The position numbers and the translations under genes are program-made. A stretch of DNA of 64,000 nucleotides from Larimichthys crocea (lineage: Eukaryota > Chordata > Actinopteri > Sciaenidae): assembly GCF_000972845.2 (NCBI RefSeq), contig NW_020853301.1, positions 62,001 to 126,000 of the forward strand, in the 5' to 3' direction. The notes under the pieces were generated by a model that did not search any database, was not told the DNA's origin, and was given only the letters and a program-made list of their open reading frames with translations. Shown here piece by piece: positions 40,661 to 50,633 of the stretch (positions within the stretch are counted from its first letter, which is position 1; every line of letters starts with the position of its first letter).

Positions 40661-43600
40661 ATGGATGTTTAAGATGGGCAGTCTTAACGTCATGGTGCCA
40701 GAGACGCTAGAAAGAGAGCGTTAGTGTTGGAGATGGCCAGAATAAAACACATCAATGTTTTATTTCTACAAGAGACACACAGTGATGTTAGTAACGAGGC
40801 AGACTGGAGCAGAGAATGGGAAGGTGACGTATTTTAAGCCATACACCCACCCTCAGTGCGGAGTGGGCTTCCTTTCTCTCCAAGTTTTACTCCAACCTCT
40901 CTGCAGTCAAACATGTCGTGGAGGGGAGTGCCTTTTAGTGAAGGCTGGTTTTGAACATTTTAATGTTGTTTTATCAACATCTACGCTCCAAACAGCGGTG
41001 CGAGAGAAACTCTTCTTTGAAAACATGAATGATGTTTTAAACAGCTGTGGCTCGGGGACTATTTATTGTGGGTGGGGATTTTTAACTGTACTGATGATGA
41101 TTTTAGATCAAAACCATGCAGAGCCGCATCCAGTATCCCAGCATGCCTTGAGGCAGCTGGTCTCTTCCCATGGCCTGGTGGACGTGTGGAGAAGGATCAC
41201 ACAGATGCAGACAGTACACTGGTCCCACGTCAGAGAAAACAGAATCTCCCTGGCCAGACTCGATCGTTTTTATGTTTTTAAGCACCGACTCAGTGCTGTA
41301 AAAATGAGTGAGATTTTACCGGTTGGTTTTACTGATCACTTTTGGTTTTATGTAGCGTTTTTACCAGAAATATTTTACCCAAAAGTACCTATGGCATTTT
41401 AACTGTTGATAAATCTTTCAGGGCTTTTAGCTTTTATTGGACTGATTTTAGACAAGTTCATTTTAGTTCAAATGAAACTTTTATGTCAGCAGCACACACT
41501 CCTGTCCACACATGACATCACCAGATCTATCAGGATCTGGGACTGTATTGTGGATCTTGAGTGTGAAAGTGAGTCCACAGGAGATCGAGGATATATTGAA
41601 ATCCTCAAGTATAAAAAAAAATTGGCTTTGCCAGCCTGCTGGACACTAAAGTAAGGTGCGCTGGTCCGGTCCCGGGTCCAGAACATTAGGGAGATGGATG
41701 CTCCATCGAGCTTCTTCTTGGGCTGGAGAAGCGACAAGGGCAGAGGAACAGATCCACTCTCTACTTTCTGCAACAGGGCAGGAGCTGACGGAGCCAGGCC
41801 TGATCAGGAGAGAGCCGTCGAGTTTTATGCCTCATGTTCAAAAGTGAATTTAAAGAGAATGAGGAACTGATGGAAGAGGTCTGTGGTGGTCTTCCTCAGT
41901 GTCTGCAGAGGCTAACCACAGCTCGACAGCCCACTGACTCCACGAGCTGTATGCTGCACAGCAGAGCATGCAGGGACGAAAGGCTCCAGGCATCGACGGC
42001 CTCACTTGGAGTTTTACAAGCTTTCTGGGACATCTTGGCTGGTGACATTTTAGATGTTTTTAACGAGAGCCTGGGCTGGGTCGCTGGCTCTGTCGAGTAG
42101 GAGAGCCATCATCACCCTCCTGCCTAAGAAAGGAAACCTGCAGGACATCAAAAAACTGGCGTCCTGTGTCTCTCCTCTGCACAGACTATAAAATACTCTC
42201 CAAAGTCTTAGCCCATAGGCTGAGAGGAGTCATGGAGCAGATTCTCCACCCGGGATCAGACGTACTGTGTGCCCGGCAGGTCTATGTGTAGATAATATCT
42301 ACCTCATTCGGGATGTTTTGGAGGTCTCCAGTTCATTAGGCATAAATACTGGATTGATCGCATTAGATCAAGAAAAGGCTTTTGACCGCGTTGAACACAG
42401 CTTCCTCTGGAAGGTCATGGAGAGTTTGGGTTCAGCGCTGATCTCATAGCCAAGATTAGGTGTTGTACAGTGACATTGAGAGTGCTGTGAAGTTTAATGG
42501 CAGCTTGTGTGCTCCTTTTAAAGTGCATAGAGGCGTCCGGCAGGGCTGTGCACTATCCGGGATGCTCTATGCACTCTCCCTGGAACCCCTCCTTCAGAAG
42601 ATCAGGTCATCTGTTCGAGGCCTGTTTTTACCTGGTTTTAACAGCAGTGTGGTTTTATCTGCTTATGCTGATGATGTTGTTGTTTTAGTCAGGAATCAAC
42701 AGGATGTAAGTGTTTTAAACTCTGTCATTGAGAATTGTTCTGTTGTGTCATCTGCAAGGGTGAACTGGGGGAAGAGCGAGGCCCTCGCTGTTGGCGAGTG
42801 GCGTGAAGGCCTCCCTGTTCTCCCTCAAGGCCTAATCTGGAAAAGGGAAGGGCTAAAATATCTGGGTATTTTTTTTAGGAAACAGCAACATAAAAAAAAG
42901 AACTGGGAGAACATTGTGGCCAAAGTTGACTGCAAATTGGCTAAGTGGAGGTGGCTCCTCTCCCAGATGTCTTTTAGAGGGAGGGTCCTAGTTTTAAATA
43001 ACCTGGTGGCCTCCCTGCTATGGCACCGGTTAGCCTGTTTGGACCCTCCATCAGGTCTAATTGCCCAAATCCAGGTAAAGATAATGGGGATAAATTACAT
43101 TGGGTACCTCAGTCTGTGTTGTTTTTATCCAGAGAGGAGGGGGGGCAGGGCCTGGTCCACCTGGCTAGCAGGACAGCCACCTTCAGGCTCCAGTTCATCC
43201 AGAACTATCTGACTGGACCTAAAGATCTGGTGTGGAGGGACGTGGCCAGCTGCATATTCAGGCGTGTCAACAACCTAGGGCTGGATGCTGCTCTGTTTTT
43301 AACTGATTTTAAATTTCTAAAGTTAGGTGGGTTGCCTCCTTTTTATCAGGGTGCTTTTAAATCCTGGATGTTGTTTAAAACTAAAAGAACTGAGAAGTGT
43401 GACTCTCTGCACTGGCTGTTAAAGGAGCCTTTAATTTGTGGTGCCAGGCTGGACGTGAGCTGCAGCGCTGTACCTCGACTGATGGGGGCGCTGTGCAGCT
43501 CGTCTGCCTGAGTCAGCTGGTGAATGCAGCAGGACCAACGCTCACGGACAGTCAGGCTCTGAGCTCTGTGCTGGGAGTGCGCTCTGTCCGTCTGATAGAG

Positions 43601-44422
43601 AAGAGCCTGGAGCTCTGGAGGAAGAGGCTGACAGAGAAGGAGAGAGGCCTTCTCCTCAGACACAGCAGAGGAGAGGCTGAACCAGACCCCAAAGACCCTT
43701 ACCCAGAGATCCACCTGAGCCCTGGGTTCGCGGAGCTCAGCGGCCCTCTCTTAAAAATAAACACTGGAGAAAAACTAAGCCTGCACAAGGCTGATAAAAA
43801 GACTCTGTACACAAGCTGTGTAAAAACTATCTACAGAATGGGCCTGTGCAATAGACAGGAGTGTGTGTGTTGACTGAGCCCACAGTGGAGAACATTGTAC
43901 AAACCTCCTCTGAAAAAGAGAACTGGAGATCTCCAATGGAGAATCTTACATGGTGCCATTGCAACCAACGCCTTTTTATCGGTCATTAATCACAGTGTTT
44001 TAAACGAGTGCCCTTTCTTTGGTCTGACTGAAAACATCTTCCATGTTTTCACTGAGTGCAGCAGATTGGCAGGAATTTTTAATGTTTTAAATCGTGTTTT
44101 TAACCTGTTTGGTGTCATTTTTACCATCCCTAGTTTTATTTGTGGAGTTAGATATAAAAAAACAGAAAAAGCAAAGTGCCAACTCCTGAACTTTTTAATT
44201 GGAGAAGCAAAAATGTTGATCTACCTGACTCGTAGGGACAGACTGTAGGGAGGGCCGAGTCTTGATGCTGTGACTCTGTGGAAGTTAAACGTGAAGGCCA
44301 GACTGAGACTGGAGTTCTGCTTCCACAGGCTCACAGGGAATGTGGAGGTGTTTGCACAGCAGTGGGCTCATGAAGAGCTTCTGTGTCAGGTGACCGACAG
44401 GGAGCTAAAGTTTCATTCTTAA
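40661..44422 (+). pseudogene. Tx1-like ORF2, copy C: endonuclease, RT and C-terminal knuckle
   Basis: ATG 40661 (MDVxKMGS...). The endonuclease is broken by indels to about 41400. RT follows: PGSDVLC/CVDNIYLIRDVLE (42280s), GLIALDQEKAFDRVEHSFLW (42354s), VHRGVRQGCALSGMLYALSLEPLLQKI (42523s), AYADDVVVLV with catalytic codons at 42664-42675, then SARVNWGKSEAL and GLKYLGIFF. The later part has FVSREEGGQGLVHLASR-type sequence (43110s) and a C-terminal NECPFFGLTENIFHVFTECSR (44005s), where copy B2 has CPFC; the second Cys is changed to Phe here. An in-frame TAG at 44246 precedes the end, ELKFHS and TAA at 44420-44422. The protein would do target nicking and reverse transcription. Confidence 0.88.
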
Positions 44423-44495
44423 AATGAATCAGTGATTAAGTGACTGTTTGTTTGTTTTAAATTAACTGTAAATAAAGTGCTGTTCAAAAATCAAA

Positions 44496-44513
44496 ATCTC
44501 TCTCTCTCTCCTT
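44496..44513 (+). repeat. (TC)n at the 3' edge of Tx1-like copy C
   Basis: CTCTCTCTCTCTCC directly after the element's AAAATC end; then CATCACCATCACCACCACCAT. Confidence 0.9.
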
Positions 44514-44544
44514 CCATCACCATCACCACCACCATCTGTAAACT

Positions 44545-44705
44545 TACATGTCTCATTAATGCATGTCACTAACTAAACTTCTTCCCTGGAGTTTCTGTGC
44601 TCTGTCGTCCAGCAGGTTCTCGTGGATCGTGGCTGCTGCTATGGTCCTGCATGACGTCCACTACACTTTTATTACTGTCATTATTGTTACCATATCTCCA
44701 TTCTT
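44545..44705 (+). mobile_element. CR1/L2-group LINE 3'UTR, right half of the split copy
   Basis: CATGTCTCATTAATGCATG, GGAGTTTCTGTGCTCTGTCG and CAGGTTCTCGTGGATCGTGG correspond to 18443-18600. In the unbroken copies this block follows the CT/TA-rich part of the 3'UTR, the point at which the left half (29112-29297) ends. It departs from the family after CCATATCT at about 44698. Confidence 0.88.
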
Positions 44706-44834
44706 CTCTCAGCTCTCGCCGGAGGCAGTCGCATTCTTTCTCTCTCCCTTATCTTGCTGATTGTGCCTCACTGTGCCTCTCGTCTCGTCTCTACTTCTCT
44801 CTTTTCTATGGTGAAGTGTCTCAAATCCTAAATT

Positions 44835-45104
44835 ATGGAATTGATCAGCTGGTCCCTCAACGCAATTGATACTATTTTTTCACGAAGGAATGCTGGTCTG
44901 GGGAGACTCGGAAGAGGCTCGACCAGATCTGTGATCAATCTGTGGATACCCCCCCGATGCTTGGATATCATCATAAACATGTTTTCGGAACTGGGTAGAA
45001 ACATCTCCACCCAAGCCGCAATCAGTGTTACGCGTCTGGAGGAGGTGACTAGGGGTCTCTCGGCCCTGCAACGGAATTTCGAGTTGGGGGGAAGGCAGGA
45101 TTAG
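44835..45104 (+). CDS. Unrecognised 89-codon ORF
   Basis: ATG 44835 to TAG 45104: a compact, proline-poor, arginine-rich protein with no frameshift. It reads MELISWSLNAIDTIFSRRNA, then GLGRLGRGSTRS, WIPPRCLDIIINMFSELGRNI and a VTRLEEVTRGLSALQRNF helix likely to form a coiled coil. The C/T-rich leader (44708-44830) looks like a transcribed 5'UTR. I do not recognise a family. Length, codon use and position beside broken LINE sequence suggest the first ORF of another retroelement or repeat. A chance frame is less likely, given the amphipathic pattern. No cysteine knuckle or catalytic motif. Confidence 0.4.
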   Translation: MELISWSLNAIDTIFSRRNAGLGRLGRGSTRSVINLWIPPRCLDIIINMFSELGRNISTQAAISVTRLEEVTRGLSALQRNFELGGRQD

Positions 45105-46587
45105 GTTTTTAGACTAAATTGTCAATTTTCCTGAATCCCTAAAATGAAATGATTTTCTTGCATTTACTGTCCCTGCTATTATCTTCTCTCAGAGGTCTTC
45201 ATTGCAGTTTACTTGTCTTATCTATGCTCCACGGCACTGGACACTCCAAGGACACACAGCTGTGTAAACAACAGCTCACAATGAACAAAAAGAACATCAT
45301 ATCAATTTGGCAAGGCTGACTCCACGTATTGTAATCTCTCTGCCCTATAGTCATACTGCCTGGGTTGTCACATGTTTTCTCTTCTTTCCCTTTCTGTAAA
45401 AGTTTAATTTAATTTAATTCATATGTTTCAATTATTCAATTATGTGTCTTCAGTAATTGTCTATAGCTTCCACGTGATTCTTTTGGCTACGCCTGATTTA
45501 TCAAGGGTTCAAATCTCAGTTTGATGGTGTGAGAAAGTAGGTTGATGGTTCACTTTAAATTCTGTGTATCCACAGTAGCATGACAGTCAGCGTCACTCTG
45601 TGGTTAATACTGACAGCAGAAGCCAGTCTGAGAAAAAGAGCCACACACTTCTCATCTCCCCTCTCATCTTGTAGGTCTTTTTTATCTTTGAAAGGACACC
45701 CTGGGGCCCACTCAAGTTTTTTGGCTCAGAGGCAGTAACGTCCCACTTTTAGACAGGCTGACTTCTCCAAAGCAGTTAATCTGTTCCTTTTCCCTACATT
45801 CTCAGCTCATCATATTTGACTTTCTGTACCAGGCAGTGTGGTCTTTATTCATTTCATTTCATTTACACACAAGGTACACTGGATCATCAGGACCTGACAG
45901 TTATTCATTTTCTATGTGCTGCAGCCTATCTACACAGATCAGCTGTTACGCATAGTCTCAGGTTCATACGGGATTGTTTATAAAAAAGCATAACTTATTG
46001 ATAAATCCCCATCAGAGCTGTCAGGATATTTTTATTTATACATAGCTGAAATCATTTTAGTTATCCCTTTCTCCTTTGACTTTTTTTATGTTTCGAACAA
46101 AAAACAATAAACAGACCGGTTTTTCAGTTTTTTTGTTGTCTGAATCAAAATCGAAAAACCGAGAAAACCAAATTCAAATAACGGTTTGATTTTGGTTTCT
46201 GTAAATGCCTCTTTTCATCTTTAATCTTGTAAAGAAGGTGAAGAAAAGTAAAACAGGTGAGCTTCACAGAAGTCCAAGTAGCCTTAATGTGTGCCTTTCA
46301 AAAAAAAAGCCAAGAGAATAAAGTGAATCTGAGGGAAACATTTTGGGAAAGTTGCTTCCAGAGCGAGCGCAGCTGTGCCGGTGCGCACAGGGTGTAACCA
46401 AAGAGTTGGTACGCCAAAGCAGCAGCAGCAGGCCTTTCGGCCGGTGGCGCAGCGGGGAAAATGAAATGTTCTATTTATGAGTTATACTTTAGGCGTTCAC
46501 ACGCTATAGGCGTTAACGCGTGTGTCACTATTGTACTAAAGCTTCAGACACCTTAACGTGTGCATGTGCGACTGATATAGCCTAAAC
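45105..46587. other. Interval without recognised genes
   Basis: Includes a T/A-rich region with CGGTTTTTC/GAAAAACCG words (46110-46190) that may be a decayed DNA-element end. Otherwise nothing is supported. Confidence 0.35.
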
Positions 46588-46640
46588 CAGGGGTCGGCAA
46601 ATAAGTTTGGACCCGGGCCAATTTTTTTCTGACAATTCGA
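46588..46640 (+). mobile_element. hAT-type terminus CAGGGGTCGGCAAA
   Basis: CAGGGGTCGGCAAATAAG...GGACCCGGGCCAA is the classic left end of Charlie-like hAT elements in vertebrates. A GAGGGCCAGATATAATG word at 48155 may be the decayed opposite side, but no complementary CCGACCCCTG terminus is present. Confidence 0.6.
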
Positions 46641-48303
46641 TCGAAAATTTTGTATTTCTTAGATGCAATTTCCTGCATTCTAGTCAATTTTAGGGTGACT
46701 TGCTAGACATGGCAAATCCTAAATCCCATCTGATTCATAGCTTGCATTCTCAGTTGCATGGCCTGCACAAGACAATACTATTTATCAGAAAGAAACAATA
46801 ACCACTTAACTATGGACATCATGTCATTCACATCTTTTTTAAACATATTTGTAAAAACATTTTAAATATCTTTATTTGTGAATGTGCTCAAATATTTTTT
46901 TAAACACAACTTTGTGTATGTTTTTAACATCTTTGTGTGTTTTATAGCCTGGTATATTTAAACATATTTAAATACATTTAAACACATTTTTGTTAAAAAA
47001 CATCTTCACTTAAAAAACACAATTTAAGGAGGAGGAAAGAAGACTTCGAGTTTTAACACGACGCGATGTTTGAAACAAGCAGCGCAGGTAGCAGCTAGCG
47101 GGTGCCTACTAAGGCTAAAAAAAACACAGGTGTGGATGATTGACACCTGTCACCTGTCGACCAATCAGAGTCAGGAGAATCTATTAGTACCGCCCACATT
47201 CACCTTTGACCCCACCAATGACGATCCAGAATGAAGTAAACCCAAAGGTAGTATTATCGCAGCAAGAGGTCACACTTCACTGTCAAAGCCTCTTTGTCTT
47301 TATCTAACAACCAGGAGCTTCGTTATTGATTCAAACTAAAGCAGAGACATAGCAGAGACATTAGCAGAGACATTAGCAGAGGACACTAGCAGCGTTTCTT
47401 CGCTGAAATAGAACTTTGACGCGAAAGCAAAAGATCAGACTACTGTGTCATTTTGTGGATTTTTTTTTGCTACTCTTTGGGGGGCTAGTTCGCGCGAGTT
47501 TTCATCTGCACAGTGACACTTGAAAAACCGCTGACAAAGGTAAAAGACTGATTATCATAAAGCCCCCCTAAATGTCGAATGGTAATTCTATTTCCAGTGT
47601 TAAATATAAGTATTTTCACATGCATTGATAAAATGCCCTAAGGGATGGAAGAAGGGATGACCATTTTAGAAGAGGGATGATTTTGACCATTTTTCCCCCA
47701 GGGGGGATGCCATCCCCCCCCCCCCCCCCCCCATCCCCCCTCAACTCGAGTACTGGCCGTAACTAATGTATACAGCAGCGCAGATCTGCGCTGATGTGCA
47801 TTCGCATTTTTTGGGCTATTTGATATTTGAGCCGACCTGTTTTTTTTTTTGTTTTTTTTTCATGTAATGAAAAATATTTGTTCACGTTGTCCGTTACAAG
47901 AGGTACAACAGGACACTTTTATTTTCCACAGGTTACAGCGCACGCACGCACGTGCTAATTAGCGTGCCAACCTATGCGTCAAGTAAAGAGGCTGCGAGGA
48001 TGTTCTGGTGTCCGTTACTTATTCAGCTACTTTTCAATAAATGTTGTGAAATCTGTGGAATTGTTGTATTTTTGACAGAAAAAATGAGGTCTAAAAGATA
48101 TATTTAAAAATATATATATATATATTTATTGCAAAATAAATCAACGTCATCTAGAGGGCCAGATATAATGATGGCAGTTTTGGCCGCCAGGCCGCTAATT
48201 GCCGCTGGCCTAAACTGTCAAATTGGTCTCTCTTGGTAATACATGGACTGCTTGATATGTGAAACGATGTAAACTCAAAATTCTCATCATGAAGTAAATA
48301 ATT
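46641..48303. other. Interior of a possible decayed hAT element, no transposase seen
   Basis: Contains a GCAGAGACATTA triplication (47340-47395), a C run (47717-47733), T runs (47840-47860) and (TA)n (48105-48126). The GCTGACAAAG|GTAAAAG word at 47530-47546 looks like a splice donor, but no exon is recognisable. Confidence 0.35.
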
Positions 48304-48956
48304 TAGGGATGCACCGAAAAATTCGGCCACCGACAAATTTTCGGCCGAAAATGGCCCAAAAGTGCATTTCGGCTTTCGGTGAAGTGGCCGAATAGTAAGG
48401 CCGAATAGTGGCGTGACGCAATTGATGCAATGAAACAACGTGCGCGGTGATCTGGCCAGGGTTTGCTGATTCTTTTCTCATCACACACAATAAAACCCAT
48501 GATGCAGGATATAGGAAAAACACAGGCAAGAAATACATCATACACTGCTCTTTAGCACTACTGCGTCTCACACATGTGAGGTGCGTTCAATGACCATCGG
48601 AATGACTATGATGCGTTCATGAACTTGGGAAAAATGGAAATTCACCGGAAATATAATAAAACTAAATAGTATTTCTTTCAAGAACAAATTAACATGATAA
48701 AACAACATGGCTTTCTAACAGTTAAATGAAAATAATATATACTAACTGGAAATTCTACTGGTATTTGAAGGATATTAAATAACATTTACTTTCTTTGAAA
48801 AAAACACGTCTACAAATTTTTCTCAGGCTATTTATTTCAATAGTAAAAAAATTGTGAAAAATTTAACAACCGCATTTCATATTCGGTTTCGGTATTCGGC
48901 CACCATTTAATTTTTATTCGGTTTCGGACGAAAATTTTCATTTCGGTGCATCCCTA
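48304..48956. mobile_element. Non-autonomous hAT element, 653 bp, perfect 8-bp target duplication
   Basis: A 16-bp perfect inverted terminus TAGGGATGCACCGAAA (48304-48319) and its complement (48941-48956), flanked by AAATAATT on both sides (48296-48303 and 48957-48964). Subterminal TTCGGCCGAAAAT and TATTCGGTTTCGG words repeat. No transposase frame, so it would need a helper. Confidence 0.95.
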
Positions 48957-49190
48957 AAATAATTATTTGTAATTGAGGCAAGCGTGCGCAAAGCATCCAC
49001 TGCATTAACACGTGGCCAGCACGAATGACCCCTCGCTATTTGATTTCCACAAAACACGACACAGTGTGTGCGTTACACTTATGTAGAATGTCACGTATTT
49101 GAGGCGTAGTTCACCAGTTGTGCACCCGTGACGCCTACGTGACGCCGTCTGTCCATTGAAAGTGAATGAAATTTACATGTGTTTGATGTC
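48957..49190. other. CpG-containing flank
   Basis: Unremarkable, with scattered ACGTG/GACGC words. It receives the next insertion. Confidence 0.3.
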
Positions 49191-49198
49191 ATTGCATA

Positions 49199-50403
49199 CA
49201 AGGACGCTGGGGTGGGGGGCTGGGGGGGCTGCAGCCCCCTGGTGGCGAGAGGCTGAATGGAAATGCAAAAAAACCCTGTTGAAATAAATAAAAAAAATAA
49301 ATATCACACTATTATTATACTATTGTCATTTATTTAAATACTACAAACAACATATTTGACTATAAATGTCAGAAGCATGATTTGATTCACAAAATTTAGT
49401 ACCACAAACACGTAACGACCGTTTAAGCGTCTACTCTGGACGTCAACAACTAGGCGCACTAGCATTTTGAACAGGTCTTTCAGGCAGGGTGGTTTAAAAC
49501 CACCACACTCTCGAGAGAGAAGAGATGGACTTTAAATAAGGCTTTGGAGTTCGGAGAAAGGAGTTTTTATTTCTTCTTAACGTTGTTAAAAACTATAAAA
49601 TCAGTTAGCCTCATCTAGGCTATGTTTACGGCCAGCCCTGTCCCTTTAAGGCGGTGGTGGGCCCGGTGCGTGTGTGTGACGTACAGGTGCAAACAGGTAA
49701 ACACAGGAGCAGGGGTACACATCCAGTGTGTTAGATGTACACAGCAGAGTTAGCTCATGTGAACGCCCGAGTGTTTTAGCCTGCAGCAGTGTCCAGTCAG
49801 ATTTTGAATCGGCCCCTTGTGTGTTCTGCTTTTTGATAAAAAGAGGAATTAAATGTGTGGTTTTGCACTAAATCCACTACTTCGTCCTCCTTTCTTCCCA
49901 CATGTTTGCCCGGACTCTCCGACGCCAGTTACCAGCAACGAGCCAAAACATCAGATCAGTTCCCAACTACGGTTCGGAGCGAGAGAAGGTTTAAAAAGTT
50001 AACACTATGTTACTTGTTTATAACGCTGTCTAGTGCCTAATCTCAGTACCTTGTGCGTGAAATTAAATATATGAGGTCTTAATTAAAGACATATTCTGAG
50101 AAATACTTGCATTTCATGTGTGATTCAATGAAGCACATTCACATTCCTGAGTTGAGCATTACATTGCCATCAAGTTGGCCTTATGATGTATTTCTAAAAC
50201 CTCTGTAGGTCTAATACAGGTTGGTTGTAATGACATCACATTGTAAATTATAGCATGTATCACATGATTACTAGGCATATAAATAACCAAGTGTAACACC
50301 CTATCAAGAACATTATTTATGTATGTATGTTGCCCTTTCGCATTATGACGTCATCGGAACGTTTCTCAGCCCCCCCAACTGTGAATTACTTCCAGCGTCC
50401 CTG
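49199..50403. mobile_element. hAT-type element, 1205 bp, exact 8-bp target duplication
   Basis: Left end CAAGGACGCTGG (49199-49210); right end complement CAGGGACGCTGG (50392-50403), 11 of 12 matching. ATTGCATA precedes (49191-49198) and follows (50404-50411). The interior has GGGGGCTGCAGCCCCC near the left end and a promoter-like GC stretch (49620-49760), but no transposase frame. The exact duplication strongly supports the boundaries. Confidence 0.88.
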
Positions 50404-50591
50404 ATTGCATAGGCGCTGTAGACGCGTTTTTAGTATAGTGTGCTGGCATAAAATGCCCCTCACAGTGTGTGTGTTGAAGGTATTGAAGTTAACAGCTTAC
50501 TGAGATGTTGGATGAAGAGTTTTAGGAGTGATTTCATGGCATCTGGACCCATCCTCAGCATCCCCTGAGACGACCATTTGACAAAATCCAC

Positions 50592-50633
50592 GCTGGAGGA
50601 GAGGAGAGGAGAGGAGAGGAGAGGAGAGGAGAG
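50592..50633 (+). repeat. (GGAGA)n pentanucleotide repeat
   Basis: About eight GGAGA units. Confidence 0.97.

Larger units (their letters stand above)
38854..44495 (+). mobile_element. Tx1-clade LINE, copy C, nearly full length
   Basis: 5'UTR, ORF1, ORF2 with RT and C-terminus, and a short 3'UTR (44423-44495) ending ...AATAAAGTGCTGTTCAAAAATCAAAATC, directly followed by (TC)n. From 38854 to about 42440 it differs from the other copies mostly by single-base indels. Beyond that point frames become long. The best source of the element's overall structure in this window. Confidence 0.9.
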
